Shown: positions 46,166 through 55,271, numbered from the stretch's first letter. The stretch is DNA of 64,000 nucleotides from Nitrospiria bacterium (GCA_919902495.1 CAKKRC010000038.1:18586-82585); one strand, 5' to 3'. Notes: a model not told the origin generated them from the sequence alone. A program made the numbers and translations.

Positions 46166-46951
46166 TCAGTGATGCTCGTCAGGCGTGATGCCGGGGTGGA
46201 CCTTCTCGCGGATGTAGTTCTGGATCACATCCTTGTCAACAGGGGAAAGGTTCAGGAACTTCATTCCCATGCCGGGTTCCTTTTGCGGGCCATCGTCGAA
46301 ACCGTACGCGTAGAGCACGACGGCATCGGCGCGGATGATCCGGTCTTCGAGGATGAAGGACACGGTATGCTTTGAGCCCGCGGGATGGGGATCAAGGGTC
46401 CTTACGAACAGGCCGTCGTCTGAGAGCATGGTGACGAAGACCGCCTCCGATGACGGTCCTTCGAGCGACGCCTTCAGGTTGACCGGGATCCTGATGTTCT
46501 GACGCGGCGTGGGCTCCAGGGCCTGCTGGACCGCCCGGTAGAGTTCGAACGTCTGCACGGGTTTGTTCAGGCAGCCCGCACAGCCTGTTCTCCGGCAGCG
46601 GTCTTCGATCTCCCGGTCCGTGAACCTGGTCTGGATGATCACGGGGACGGCGGTCTTCGAAGGGTCCTGGGAGATGCGCTCGAAGAGGTCGATGCCGTTC
46701 ATCCCCGGGAGCACCAATTCCGTTATGACGAGCGCGGGAACAGCAGTGGCGATGAACTCCAGCGCCTCTTCGCCGGACCGGACCATGGTCGAGTTGTAGC
46801 CGAAGTTCTGCAGCAGAAGACCCGTGAAGCCCGCATCACGATGACTGTTGTCCACGACGAGAATGAAACGCTTCTTTCTGACGGCGCCGTCGGGCGCTCT
46901 TTTTTCCATCGTATTTGTAGTCTTGTTCTTCTTTTCTGTCTTTTTTGTCAT
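46166..46951 (-). CDS. degenerate receiver - PilZ protein
   Basis: 261 residues from ATG 46951 (MTKKTEKKNK). A Lys-rich tail is followed by a receiver domain in which the usual phosphoacceptor Asp is Glu (LVITELVLPGMNG) and the acidic pair reads DN; Lys in LNKPV remains. The C-terminal PilZ domain (about 155-255) keeps RxxxR (RQNIR) and the S-x-x-G of LSDDGLF, so c-di-GMP binding is likely. Glu can mimic phospho-Asp, so the receiver may be permanently on or may only dimerise. It is divergent from the thioredoxin-like operon. It fits the c-di-GMP theme of the HD-GYP proteins. Confidence 0.85.
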   Translation of the reverse strand: MTKKTEKKNKTTNTMEKRAPDGAVRKKRFILVVDNSHRDAGFTGLLLQNFGYNSTMVRSGEEALEFIATAVPALVITELVLPGMNGIDLFERISQDPSKTAVPVIIQTRFTDREIEDRCRRTGCAGCLNKPVQTFELYRAVQQALEPTPRQNIRIPVNLKASLEGPSSEAVFVTMLSDDGLFVRTLDPHPAGSKHTVSFILEDRIIRADAVVLYAYGFDDGPQKEPGMGMKFLNLSPVDKDVIQNYIREKVHPGITPDEHH

Positions 46952-47020
46952 GATCCCTCGCGCTTGACCACCGGCAACGTACCTGAATTTCATTATATCA
47001 GAAACAAGGGAGCAGTCCTA

Positions 47021-47067
47021 TTGACACTCCAGGATGTATCTGGTACTATGTTGCGGTTTTTCGCAAC
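47021..47067 (+). promoter_or_regulatory. strong sigma-70-like promoter with a hairpin at the start site
   Basis: TTGACA (47021-47026), 17-base spacer, TACTAT (47044-47049). It is followed at once by GTTGCG-GTTTTT-CGCAAC (47050-47067), a perfect 6-base stem overlapping the expected +1. This may be an operator or a 5' RNA hairpin. Confidence 0.7.
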
Positions 47068-47087
47068 TATATTGAGAGGAGAATGTT

Positions 47088-47492
47088 ATGCGCAGAACTA
47101 CCATGATCGTGCCGATGATCGCAGCGATGCTGCTGTTCACGGGATATGAATCCGGAGCGGGCAGCATACCGGCCCCGCTCAGCACGCCCGAGTTGAAACA
47201 GGCTCTCGGTGCAGGAAAAAAGACGATCGTCTTCTTTTTGAATCCCCAGGGCGGACCCTGCAAGGCGCAGAATGAGGTCCTGACGAAGCTCCATCAGGAC
47301 CGGAAAGGCAATTTTCTTGTCGCCTACGTGGACGCCATGAACCCCGCGCACCAGAAGGCATTCTACGATTATGGCGTACGCAGCCTGCCGACACTGGTGC
47401 TCGTGGACAGCAAAGGGAAGATCAGCCGCGCTTTCCCGCCGGGCATACAGACCTACGAAGCCATGGCAAAGGCCCTGGACGGGGCGCCCTGA
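47088..47492 (+). CDS. exported thioredoxin-like protein with a single active-site cysteine
   Basis: 134 residues. A signal peptide or anchor covers about 1-24. The thioredoxin fold is clear (KKTIVFFLNPQGGPCKAQNEVLTKL, GVRSLPTLVLVDSKG with cis-Pro), but the usual C-x-x-C reads G-G-P-C: only C58 remains, the first (nucleophilic) cysteine being Gly. It is coupled to a CcdA-like gene whose cysteines are intact. A normal disulfide exchange by this protein alone is not expected; it may bind a mixed disulfide or act as a holder. GAGAGGAG precedes the ATG. Confidence 0.85.
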   Translation: MRRTTMIVPMIAAMLLFTGYESGAGSIPAPLSTPELKQALGAGKKTIVFFLNPQGGPCKAQNEVLTKLHQDRKGNFLVAYVDAMNPAHQKAFYDYGVRSLPTLVLVDSKGKISRAFPPGIQTYEAMAKALDGAP

Positions 47493-48133
47493 TGGACCTC
47501 GGCATTGCGAACATCCTGCTAGCCGTTGGCGCGGGACTGGCGAGCGTTCTTTCTCCCTGCGTGCTTCCCGTGATCCCGGTTGTCATGGCTGGGGCGGAGC
47601 GAAAAGACCATCTCCGGCCGCTGCTGGTCGTGCTCGGGCTCGCTGTTACGTTCATGACCATGGGGGCCATTTCGTCCCTCTTTGGCGAACTCCTGATCGG
47701 CCGGACACGGACTATTGAAATGATCGGCGCGCTCGTCATCTTTGCCATGGGCCTGCTGGTGCTGTTCGACCTGAACATCTTCAAGCGGCTCTACCGGCTT
47801 TCCAATATACCGGTGAAGGGCGACGGCAGGTTCGGCGGGCTGGTCCTGGGCATGGCACTGGGGCTGGTCTGGGTACCCTGCATTGGGCCTTTCCTCTCAA
47901 GCATCCTCGCGATGGTCGGCACCAGCGGTCAGCTGGCGCGCGGCGCCATCCTGCTCGGCTTCTATTCTCTTGGCCTGGCGATCCCGATGCTTGTCGTGGC
48001 CTATTCCTCCCATCTCCTGCAGCGAAGGCTCAGGGTCCTTGCCCAGCATGAGACCGCCCTCCGCTACGTTATGGGGAGCGTCCTCGTCGGCTTCGGTCTC
48101 TATTCGATCTTCCTGGGGAACGTCGCCTTTTAA
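47492..48133 (+). CDS. ccdA: CcdA/DsbD-like thiol-disulfide transporter
   Basis: 213 residues with about six membrane helices. The two signature cysteines are present in LSPCVLPVIP and WVPCIGPFLSS. CcdA moves electrons from cytoplasmic thioredoxin to periplasmic thiol proteins, often for cytochrome c maturation, which fits the multiheme cytochromes in this window. Its ATG overlaps the TGA of the thioredoxin-like gene, so they are translated together. Confidence 0.9.
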   Translation: MDLGIANILLAVGAGLASVLSPCVLPVIPVVMAGAERKDHLRPLLVVLGLAVTFMTMGAISSLFGELLIGRTRTIEMIGALVIFAMGLLVLFDLNIFKRLYRLSNIPVKGDGRFGGLVLGMALGLVWVPCIGPFLSSILAMVGTSGQLARGAILLGFYSLGLAIPMLVVAYSSHLLQRRLRVLAQHETALRYVMGSVLVGFGLYSIFLGNVAF

Positions 48134-48218
48134 GACCGGCAGGGGAGGCGTCTGATCTTGCCTGTTGAGATCGCTTTTTATGCCGGCCTGAACGCTTCAC
48201 CGTCCTGCCGCCCAATGT

Positions 48219-49310
48219 TCATGCTGTCCTCGATCTGCTCAATGCCTCTGCCAGCGCAGTGTTCATGATCTTACCCTGATAGGTGTTCAAGGCGCTCCGC
48301 ATGGCCGGGTCCTCCTGTATCGCCTTCTCGATACCCTTGCTCGCCAGCAGTCTGACATAGGGCAGCGTCGCGTTCGTGAGCGCGATCGTGGAAGTGCGCG
48401 GATAGGCCCCGGGCATGTTCGCCACGCAGTAGTGGATGATGCCCTCGACCTCGAACACGGGGTCGTCATGGGTCGTCGGATGTGACGTCTCGACGCATCC
48501 GCCCTGGTCCACCGACACGTCCACGATCACGGAGCCGCGCTTCATCGTCTTGAGCATCTCCCGGGTTATCAGGATGGGCGTCCTGCCTCCGGGCACGAGC
48601 ACCGCGCCGATGACAATGTCGGCGTCGAGGATCTCTTCCTCCACCGCATGTGCCGAGAGAGGGATCGTGCGCACCCGGCCCTTGAACTGCTCATCAATGC
48701 GTTGGAGACCCGCAGGGTCCCGGTTGATCACCACGGTCTCCATGCCCAGCCCCACGGCCACGCGGGCTGCATTTGTCCCCACAACACCGGCACCGAGGAT
48801 CACGATCTTGCCGGGACGAACGCCCGATACTCCGGTGGGAAGGATGCCGGACCCTCCCCGAAACTTCTGGAGGTAGAGCGACGCCATGATCGGCGCCATT
48901 CGACCGGCAACCTCGCTCATGGGGGCAAGGAGCGGGAGCCTTGTATCTTTTACGAGCGTTTCGTAGGCCAGACCGGTCACCTGTTTGTCAAGCAGGACCT
49001 TTGTGAGCCCGGGATGCGGAGCAAGGTGGAGGTAGGTGAACAGGGCCTGTCCCTCCCGGAGCAGGTCGTATTCCGCCGCGAGCGGTTCCTTCACCTTCAC
49101 GATGAGATCGGACCTTTCGAAGAGCGACAGCTTTGGAGCAATGTCGGCTCCCGCTTTGCGGTATTCCTCGTCGGCGAAACCGCTCCCTATCCCGGCTCCT
49201 GTCTCGATCAGGACCGTGTGGCCGTCTCGTACCAGTTCCCGTACCCCGACGGGCGTGATGCCGACGCGAAATTCCTCGGGCTTTATTTCTTTTGGGATGC
49301 CGACGATCAT
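48219..49310 (-). CDS. ald: alanine dehydrogenase
   Basis: 363 residues, normal length. It oxidatively deaminates alanine to pyruvate with NAD. N terminus MIVGIPKEIKPEEFRVGITP, substrate-binding LFTYLHLAPHPGLT, KVKEPL, and nucleotide-binding ILGAGVVGTNAARVAVGLG are family motifs; VDVSVDQGGCVETSHPTTHDDP is near the C terminus. It is transcribed convergently to ccdA and divergently from the DUF4337 gene. The C-terminal ALSRSRTA tail is short. Confidence 0.95.
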   Translation of the reverse strand: MIVGIPKEIKPEEFRVGITPVGVRELVRDGHTVLIETGAGIGSGFADEEYRKAGADIAPKLSLFERSDLIVKVKEPLAAEYDLLREGQALFTYLHLAPHPGLTKVLLDKQVTGLAYETLVKDTRLPLLAPMSEVAGRMAPIMASLYLQKFRGGSGILPTGVSGVRPGKIVILGAGVVGTNAARVAVGLGMETVVINRDPAGLQRIDEQFKGRVRTIPLSAHAVEEEILDADIVIGAVLVPGGRTPILITREMLKTMKRGSVIVDVSVDQGGCVETSHPTTHDDPVFEVEGIIHYCVANMPGAYPRTSTIALTNATLPYVRLLASKGIEKAIQEDPAMRSALNTYQGKIMNTALAEALSRSRTA

Positions 49311-49380
49311 AGGCCCCCGCCTCCTATACCAAGTATACCATTGATACCATCAGGAGGTTTCCGGGTGTCGCACGAAGGTC

Positions 49381-49409
49381 TTGACTCCAACGATGTTTTT
49401 CGGTATTAT
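49381..49409 (+). promoter_or_regulatory. sigma-70-like promoter for the DUF4337 gene
   Basis: TTGACT (49381-49386), 17-base spacer, TATTAT (49404-49409), about 40 bases before the ATG at 49450, which has GGGAGGA. Confidence 0.6.
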
Positions 49410-49449
49410 TCGCCGCTGAACAACATACAATGCATCTCAGGGAGGACGT

Positions 49450-49977
49450 ATGGCAGAGGAAAAGAAGGAACCATGGCTCAATTATCTCGCGCTCACCACT
49501 GTGATATTCGCGGTCTGCGCCACGCTCTCGACCTTGAAGGGCGGGGGATTCTCGACCCGGGCCGTGATGTCCCAGTCCCAGGCATCGGACCAGTGGTCCT
49601 ATTTTCAGGCGAAGAGCATCAAAGGCTATCTGTATGAGCTTCAGAAGGAAAAGCTTGAGCTTGACCTCGGGGGCTTGAAGGGCGGGTCCCGTTCCGTGTT
49701 GGAGAAAAAGATCGACGGCTATGCCCAGAAGATCAGGAAGTACGACGAGGAAAAGACCGAGATCAAGAACAAGGCCGAGGAACTCGAGAGAACTCGGGAC
49801 AGATCGCAGAAACACTCAGGCGCCTTCGGCATAGCGGCGATGTTCCTGCAGATCGCGATCCTGCTCTCGTCAATAGCCGCCCTCATGAAAAAGAAATTGT
49901 TCTGGTACATCGGCATGGGCGCGGGGTGTTTTGGTCTGCTCTATTTCTTCAACGGATTCTTCCTGTTCATGTCCTAG
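49450..49977 (+). CDS. DUF4337 membrane protein
   Basis: 175 residues. The start EKKEPWLNYLALTTVIFAVCATLSTLKGG, then SQASDQWSYFQAKSIKGYLYELQKEKLEL, matches DUF4337: one N-terminal helix, a coiled-coil middle (about 70-120) and two C-terminal helices. Function is unknown. It has its own promoter and is followed 154 bases later by another membrane protein gene. Confidence 0.85.
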   Translation: MAEEKKEPWLNYLALTTVIFAVCATLSTLKGGGFSTRAVMSQSQASDQWSYFQAKSIKGYLYELQKEKLELDLGGLKGGSRSVLEKKIDGYAQKIRKYDEEKTEIKNKAEELERTRDRSQKHSGAFGIAAMFLQIAILLSSIAALMKKKLFWYIGMGAGCFGLLYFFNGFFLFMS

Positions 49978-50131
49978 GACCCATGCAACGGGCGCGGTCC
50001 CCTGACCGACCATCACTTGCCTCCGGGGCCCATGGGCCTGATGCCCGCTTTCATGCAATTTTGCTATACTCCAGGCAGCGATGCCGTACATACACGCTAT
50101 ACCCTGCCCGTCCTGGTCAAGGAGCCCTATC

Positions 50132-50872
50132 ATGAATCAAAACCGATGGCAGGTCATGCTGGCGATCATTCTGATGGTGATCGCTACCGCTTTGTACATG
50201 CTCCAGATCCACCTCTTTCATTCGGAGCGGGACACGTTCTTCTACCTGTTCCAGGACCTTGCCTTTGTGCCCATCCAGGTGCTTCTGGTCACGATCATCG
50301 TCGACCGTTTTCTCCGGATCCGGGAACGGATGGCCCTTTTGAAAAAACTGAACATGGTCATCGGCGCATTCTTCAGCGAGGTGGGGACGAAACTGCTTCG
50401 CTCGTGCATCGAGTTCGATCGGGACCGCAACGCGATCAGCGGAAAACTGATCATCACGCCCGCCTGGACCGATGAGCAGTTCGCGGCGGCCATCGAGGGA
50501 CTCAGGAGACACCAGTTCCACACGGACTGCACCAGCGGTGACCTGGCAGGCCTGAAGGAATTCCTGGTCGCCCGCAGGGGCTTTCTGCTGGGCCTGCTCG
50601 AGAACCAGAACCTTCTGGAGCATGAGACCTTTACCGAGCTTCTGTGGGCGGTGTTCCATCTGATGGAGGAACTGGACTCCCGGCAGGACGTCCGCTCCTT
50701 GGTGAGCACCGACTGCGAGCACATCGCAGGAGACATAAAACGGGCATATGTCATCCTGATCAAGGAATGGCTTGCCTATATGCAGCACTTGAAGAAGGAG
50801 TATCCTTACCTTTTCTCGCTGGCGGTCAGGACCAATCCCTTCGATCCGACTGCGTTGGTCGAGGTTCGGTAG
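50132..50872 (+). CDS. uncharacterised inner-membrane protein
   Basis: 246 residues from ATG 50132 with AAGGAG seven bases before it. Two membrane helices (about 8-27 and 38-58) are followed by a helical cytoplasmic domain (about 60-246) with no motif I recognise (ERMALLKKLNMVIGAFFSEVGTKLLRSC, later REFLVARRGFLLGLLENQNLLEHE-type helices). No function is proposed. It ends before a convergent LysM gene. Confidence 0.75.
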   Translation: MNQNRWQVMLAIILMVIATALYMLQIHLFHSERDTFFYLFQDLAFVPIQVLLVTIIVDRFLRIRERMALLKKLNMVIGAFFSEVGTKLLRSCIEFDRDRNAISGKLIITPAWTDEQFAAAIEGLRRHQFHTDCTSGDLAGLKEFLVARRGFLLGLLENQNLLEHETFTELLWAVFHLMEELDSRQDVRSLVSTDCEHIAGDIKRAYVILIKEWLAYMQHLKKEYPYLFSLAVRTNPFDPTALVEVR

Positions 50873-51015
50873 TCGGGAAGCGTCCGTGGAATCCAGGAGC
50901 GAGCGATTAGAATGATTTATCACTACCTTGGGGATCGAAGCTCCATGCAGTTATCTTCAGGGAGCTTTAATGCCGGCATCACACCATCGGACAGCGGTGA
51001 ACGGCAGGATCGAGG

Positions 51016-51054
51016 CTGCAGACCGTGTGCTGAATTATTTTGTTCGGTCTGCAG
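51016..51054. other. 10-base inverted repeat between convergent genes
   Basis: CTGCAGACCG (51016-51025) and CGGTCTGCAG (51045-51054) form a perfect stem with a 19-base AT-rich loop. There is no T run, so it may be a secondary terminator, an RNA-processing hairpin or a binding site. Confidence 0.5.
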
Positions 51055-51080
51055 GGAGCGACGCGGGCAGGAGCGGGCAC

Positions 51081-51121
51081 AAAAAAACCGGACGGCATGA
51101 TCATCGGCCGTCCGGCGCTTT
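51081..51121. terminator. bidirectional rho-independent terminator
   Basis: A7, CCGGACGGC, ten-base loop, GCCGTCCGG, then CGCTTTT. The 9-base stem with A run on one side and T run on the other suits both the plus-strand membrane gene and the minus-strand LysM operon that meet here. Confidence 0.85.
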
Positions 51122-51152
51122 TGTATCACAAGAGAACGAGGGGAAACTTCAG

Positions 51153-52382
51153 CTAGTTCTTATAGACGAAACGGTTCCCCGTCGTCATGGTATCGATGCT
51201 TTTTCGAACGACCGCGGTGGCCGTACGTGCTTTCACGATAAAGACCTGTACTTCGCCGATAGGCCTCGTGACGCCGGTTTCCTTGTCCGCCATGCTCATG
51301 ATCGTGAACCGGTCCCCGGGCTCGACACCGTCCTCTTTTCCTTTGTCGAGATAGACGACATCTACCTGCGCGCTGACGGAGCGCCGGTCCGGGACCTCGA
51401 GGATCTGCCCGGCGAGGTTCTTCACCTGTTTCTGCTTGGCCGGATAGATCAGGGTGGGTTCCTGGTAGGGGGCGAGCATGCTGCCTTTCACGGACGAATC
51501 AAAGGAAAGCGTAATGCGGGCGGGATAGACACCGATCTCTTTGGGTCCGGTTACCTTCAGGATACCGTTGACCTTGTAAAGCTTTCCAAAATACCGCCGG
51601 GTGTCCGGGTGCTTGACGTCATGGACCGGGTCATAGATCAGGAACCGGTCCCCGATATTGACCGATTCCCTTGACGTAACGGCAATATAGACCTCGTGGT
51701 CATACCCGAGAAGATTGGACGTTTTGACGCCCTTTGCGGTGTCGTCCACGGCCCCCTGGATATGGTCCGGGCTGTCCTCTTCGCTCACAAATCCCGCGCT
51801 GAGCATAGCGTATTTGTCCATGATCGGGACAGGCGCGTCCTCCGGAAGGATGAGACGGCCGCCGGCAACCGGTTGCTCCGGCTCGGGGGTCAATCCCTCA
51901 ATGGAAACCCGTCTCTGGAAGATGGAGGGAGCCTCCGCCTCTTCTCGCGGGGCGGTTGCCGCCGCCGGCGTCCCTGCCGCAGCTGCTGGCTGCTCCTGAA
52001 CTTGCTCCGCGACAGCCTTTTCCTGGACGGGCGCTGCTTCCTCCGGGGCGCTCATGGCGCGTTCTACCGGCGCAAGGCTCGGGACGACAAGGGTGTTGCC
52101 CGGAAAGATGAGGTCCGGATCGTTCACGGAAGGGTTCGATTTCCAGATGAGCGGCCAGAGGAAGGGATCACGATAAAAGGCATTGGCGATATCCCAGAGG
52201 GTATCTCCCTGCCGGATCAGGTATTTTCCCGGTTGCTCCGGGGAGGCCGCAGCGGCCGCCGGGGCCGGGGCGGCCTGGCCGTTCTGCTGCTGGGCCCATG
52301 CGGTCGCGGGGAACGATGAGACGACGAGTAGGATAAGAACGCTCCGTACGGCACGGACTACGGGGATAGACCAGTTGGTCAT
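51153..52382 (-). CDS. secreted LysM-domain protein
   Basis: 409 residues. Signal peptide 1-30 (ending ATAWAQ). A LysM domain at about 52-103 (YLIRQGDTLWDIANAFY, then NPDLIFPGNTLVVP-type tail) would bind peptidoglycan. An Ala/Glu/Pro-rich linker (about 105-160) leads to a beta-rich C-terminal half repeated in GDRFLIYDPVHDVKHP and GDRFTIMSMADKETGVTRP, resembling proteins of unknown function in deltaproteobacteria. Its start overlaps the stop of the upstream lipoprotein gene, so both form an envelope operon. Confidence 0.85.
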   Translation of the reverse strand: MTNWSIPVVRAVRSVLILLVVSSFPATAWAQQQNGQAAPAPAAAAASPEQPGKYLIRQGDTLWDIANAFYRDPFLWPLIWKSNPSVNDPDLIFPGNTLVVPSLAPVERAMSAPEEAAPVQEKAVAEQVQEQPAAAAGTPAAATAPREEAEAPSIFQRRVSIEGLTPEPEQPVAGGRLILPEDAPVPIMDKYAMLSAGFVSEEDSPDHIQGAVDDTAKGVKTSNLLGYDHEVYIAVTSRESVNIGDRFLIYDPVHDVKHPDTRRYFGKLYKVNGILKVTGPKEIGVYPARITLSFDSSVKGSMLAPYQEPTLIYPAKQKQVKNLAGQILEVPDRRSVSAQVDVVYLDKGKEDGVEPGDRFTIMSMADKETGVTRPIGEVQVFIVKARTATAVVRKSIDTMTTGNRFVYKN

Positions 52383-52765
52383 TGCTCCTGCCTCCTCACG
52401 GTCTTTTTCTTTTTCTTCTTCTTAACTTTCTTGGCCGTCTTTTTCTTCTCAGGCGCAACCTTCTGCGAGGACGACGGCAAGGATGTGATCTGCTGCGGGG
52501 CAGGCGACGCCGACGGCGCTATCGACCGGCGCTCTTCCAGGGCCTTGACCTTTGAGGAAAGGGCATCGGTAATTGCTGCCTGCTCTTCCACCTTGCGCCG
52601 GTTCTCATTCTGAAGGTTCTGAAGTTCCAAAAGCTGCTTCTGCAGAACCGTGATCTGTGCTTTTGCGGGGTCCGCCGGCTGGGGTTGTACCGCCGGGGCG
52701 CATCCGACAAGCGCGAGCACGATGACTGCCGACAAGGTCGCAGAGACCCCTGGACGACCAGTCAT
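52379..52765 (-). CDS. small coiled-coil lipoprotein
   Basis: 128 residues from ATG 52765 (MTGRPGVSA) with GGAGAGAGG just before it. Lipobox ALVGC sits at the end of the signal peptide. A coiled coil (about 35-75, QKQLLELQNLQNENRRKVEEQ) is followed by a Ser/Pro-rich part and a very basic tail of Lys (KKTAKKVKKKKKKKTVRR). It is coupled to the LysM gene. A likely role is outer-membrane to cell-wall tethering; this is inference from form. Confidence 0.75.
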   Translation of the reverse strand: MTGRPGVSATLSAVIVLALVGCAPAVQPQPADPAKAQITVLQKQLLELQNLQNENRRKVEEQAAITDALSSKVKALEERRSIAPSASPAPQQITSLPSSSQKVAPEKKKTAKKVKKKKKKKTVRRQEQ

Positions 52766-52912
52766 CCTCTCTCCCCTGCCGTTCTCCTGGATTTTGACGA
52801 ATTGCATATCATAAATTTTGTTAAAGATAGCCGAGAAACCTCTTGTTTGTCAAGAGAAAATTCAAAAGCATGCCTTGCTTTTGAGGGGCCTTTTTGGTAT
52901 CCTGCTCCTGCT

Positions 52913-55081
52913 ATGAACACGACCGACCGAGAGGAGGCCACGGGATTCAAAGGCATCATCACCGTGATCGTTCTGCTGCTGCTGACAGCGGCCGCCATTG
53001 TTCTCCAGATCCGGTATCGCGGGTTCGAAGGGCCGTTGTCGGACAACCTCCTCATCCTCATCCTTATCAATGCGAACTTTCTGCTTCTTGCGTCGGTAAT
53101 CTTCCTGATAGGACGAAGTCTCTGGAAGCTCTCGGTCGAGCGGAGGAGCAAGGTCCTCGGCGCGAAGTTCCGGACCAAGCTCGTTGCCGCATTCGTCAGT
53201 CTTTCCTTTATCCCCACCATCCTGCTGTTCGTCATCGGGAGCGGCATGTACACCCGGGGGATCGAGCGGCTCTTCAGTCTTCGCCTCGAGACCGCGCTCC
53301 AGGATTCCGTGTCGGTCTCCCAGTCCTATTATGATCGTCTTCGGGGACAGGCCCTCGCCTTTGGCAGGCAGATCAGCCGGCAGATGAGCGAACAACGGCT
53401 CGTCGATCGGTTCGATACGCCGGTGCTGAAGGAATATCTTGCGAAAAAATCCGCTGAATACGGGATCGGGGCCGTCGAGTTGTTCGACGGAAAACGCGCA
53501 ACCCTCGTCAGGACGGTGACCGATCAGTTCCCTGCGCGGACCTTCGCGGCGACGCCTGCCGACCTTGTTGAACAGGTCTATGCCGATAAGGAGACGACCG
53601 GCATGAGCGACCTCGGAAAGAAGGGCGAGATAATCCGGGCCGTGGTTCCGCTTTACGCGAGCGACGGCGACAAGCGCGTCGCGGGCGCTGTCGCCGTCAG
53701 CTACTATGTTTCCTCGAGCCTGGCGCACAAGATCGATGCGATCCGGGAGGGGTACAATGAGTACCGGTCCTCGTTCAAGACCAAGGAACTGCTGAAAGTG
53801 TCCTACCGGCTGGGCTTTCTGGCCGTCATGCTGACGCTGCTGCTTGCGGCCATCTGGGTCGCTCTTCGCGTCGCGGCGAGCATCACCGTGCCGATCCGCA
53901 GACTGGCGGAAGGGACCGTGGAGGTGGCGCGGGGGAACCTGGACTACCGGATAGAGGAGGGGTCCGCTGACGAGGTCGGGATGCTCGTGGAATCCTTTAA
54001 CGGGATGACGGCGGACCTGAAACATTCGAGCGAGCGGCTCCGGCAGGAGATCACCAACCGGGAGATCATTCTGACCAACATCGATGCAGGGGTCGTGTCC
54101 ATGGACCGGGTCGGCAGGATCTCGACCATCAACCCTGCTGCATCCCGTATCCTGGGCATCAATGCGGAAGACGTGGTGAACAAACGGTATGATGAAGCCT
54201 TCCGGTTCATCGACCTGGGACCCATACGGAGCCTTTTCCGGAAACTGGAAGAAGGCCACGGGAGCGCGGAGGAGGAATTGTCGCTTGCAGTGCGGGGACG
54301 AACCCTGATCCTGCGCATGCGCGTCTCGACGGTCTGGGAAAGCACGGGAGCGCTGCTGGGGACCGTCATCACCTTCGACGATCTCACGGAGCTTCTCAGG
54401 GCCAAGAAGGCCGAGACCTGGCAGGATGTTGCGCGAAAGATCGCACACGAAGTGAAGAACCCTCTGACGCCGATCAAACTCTCTGCCGAGCGCCTCCGGA
54501 AGAAATATCTCGAAAAGGCCCCGGACTTCGACCGGGTCTTTGAGGAATCGAGCCAGACCATTATCCAGCAGGTGGACGGGCTGAAGAGGCTGCTGGACGA
54601 GTTTGCCGAGTTTGCGCGTATGCCCCGTCCGAATCCCGTTTCTCAGGGCCTTCTGCCCGTGGTGGACAGCGTTATCCGCCTCTACGAAGCCGCCCACAAG
54701 GAGGTAACGTTCGTAAAGGACATTCCCTACGACCTTCCCGAACTTCTGCTGGACCAGGAGCAGATAAAACGGGTGTTCATAAACCTGTTCAAGAACGCCG
54801 TCGAAGTGATGGAGGGCGGCGGGGAGATCCGGGTATCTGCGCGGCCCGCGGCGGGCGAGGGCATGGTGCGGATCGAGGTGGCCGATAACGGCCCCGGCAT
54901 ATCGGTGGAAGATGTGTCCCGGCTCTTCGAACCGTACTTCTCTCGAAAAAAGAAAGGCGGCGGACTCGGCCTTGCCATCGTGGAGCGGATCATCGCGGAC
55001 CACAGCGGCTCCATTCATGCGGAACAGAACCATCCTCAAGGCGCCCGATTCATCATTGAGCTGCCGGTGAGAAAAACATAG
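52913..55081 (+). CDS. NtrY-like membrane sensor histidine kinase
   Basis: 722 residues from ATG 52913 (MNTTDREEA). Four membrane helices (13-33, 44-67, 90-112, 301-322) with a large extracytoplasmic region between the third and fourth, HAMP (about 320-375), PAS (about 382-495), HisKA with H512 in ARKIAHEVKNPLTPIKLSAERL, and an ATPase domain with DNGPGIS and GGGLGLAIVERII. This is the NtrY layout. No NtrX-type regulator is next to it; the next gene is a rhodanese. It is divergent from the LysM operon. Confidence 0.88.
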   Translation: MNTTDREEATGFKGIITVIVLLLLTAAAIVLQIRYRGFEGPLSDNLLILILINANFLLLASVIFLIGRSLWKLSVERRSKVLGAKFRTKLVAAFVSLSFIPTILLFVIGSGMYTRGIERLFSLRLETALQDSVSVSQSYYDRLRGQALAFGRQISRQMSEQRLVDRFDTPVLKEYLAKKSAEYGIGAVELFDGKRATLVRTVTDQFPARTFAATPADLVEQVYADKETTGMSDLGKKGEIIRAVVPLYASDGDKRVAGAVAVSYYVSSSLAHKIDAIREGYNEYRSSFKTKELLKVSYRLGFLAVMLTLLLAAIWVALRVAASITVPIRRLAEGTVEVARGNLDYRIEEGSADEVGMLVESFNGMTADLKHSSERLRQEITNREIILTNIDAGVVSMDRVGRISTINPAASRILGINAEDVVNKRYDEAFRFIDLGPIRSLFRKLEEGHGSAEEELSLAVRGRTLILRMRVSTVWESTGALLGTVITFDDLTELLRAKKAETWQDVARKIAHEVKNPLTPIKLSAERLRKKYLEKAPDFDRVFEESSQTIIQQVDGLKRLLDEFAEFARMPRPNPVSQGLLPVVDSVIRLYEAAHKEVTFVKDIPYDLPELLLDQEQIKRVFINLFKNAVEVMEGGGEIRVSARPAAGEGMVRIEVADNGPGISVEDVSRLFEPYFSRKKKGGGLGLAIVERIIADHSGSIHAEQNHPQGARFIIELPVRKT

Positions 55082-55084
55082 CTT

Positions 55085-55271
55085 GAGTGCGGAGTGGCGA
55101 GTGCGGAGTGCGGAGTAACTGATCCAAATGCACAAAAGACCGCTGTAATCTGAGCTTGCCCTGTTGATTTAATGAACCGATCGCGGTGAAATTGTCGCAC
55201 GATTTAATTCGTATGTATGATTTCGCCGCTTCCAAGTTCTTATTCCACACTCCGCGTTCCGCACTCCGCAC
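55085..55271. repeat. hairpin word element upstream of the rhodanese gene
   Basis: GAGTGCGGAGTGGCGAGTGC (55085 onward) is answered by CACTCCGCGTTCCGCACTCC (55248-55267) around a 130-base unique centre. The right arm ends 11 bases before the Shine-Dalgarno AAAGGAGGT. Confidence 0.8.

Noticed and set aside
52862..55135. 757-codon open frame on the minus strand opposite the NtrY-like gene
   Set aside because: Pro/Arg/His/Gly-rich composition without domains; it mirrors the codon bias of the real kinase gene on the other strand.
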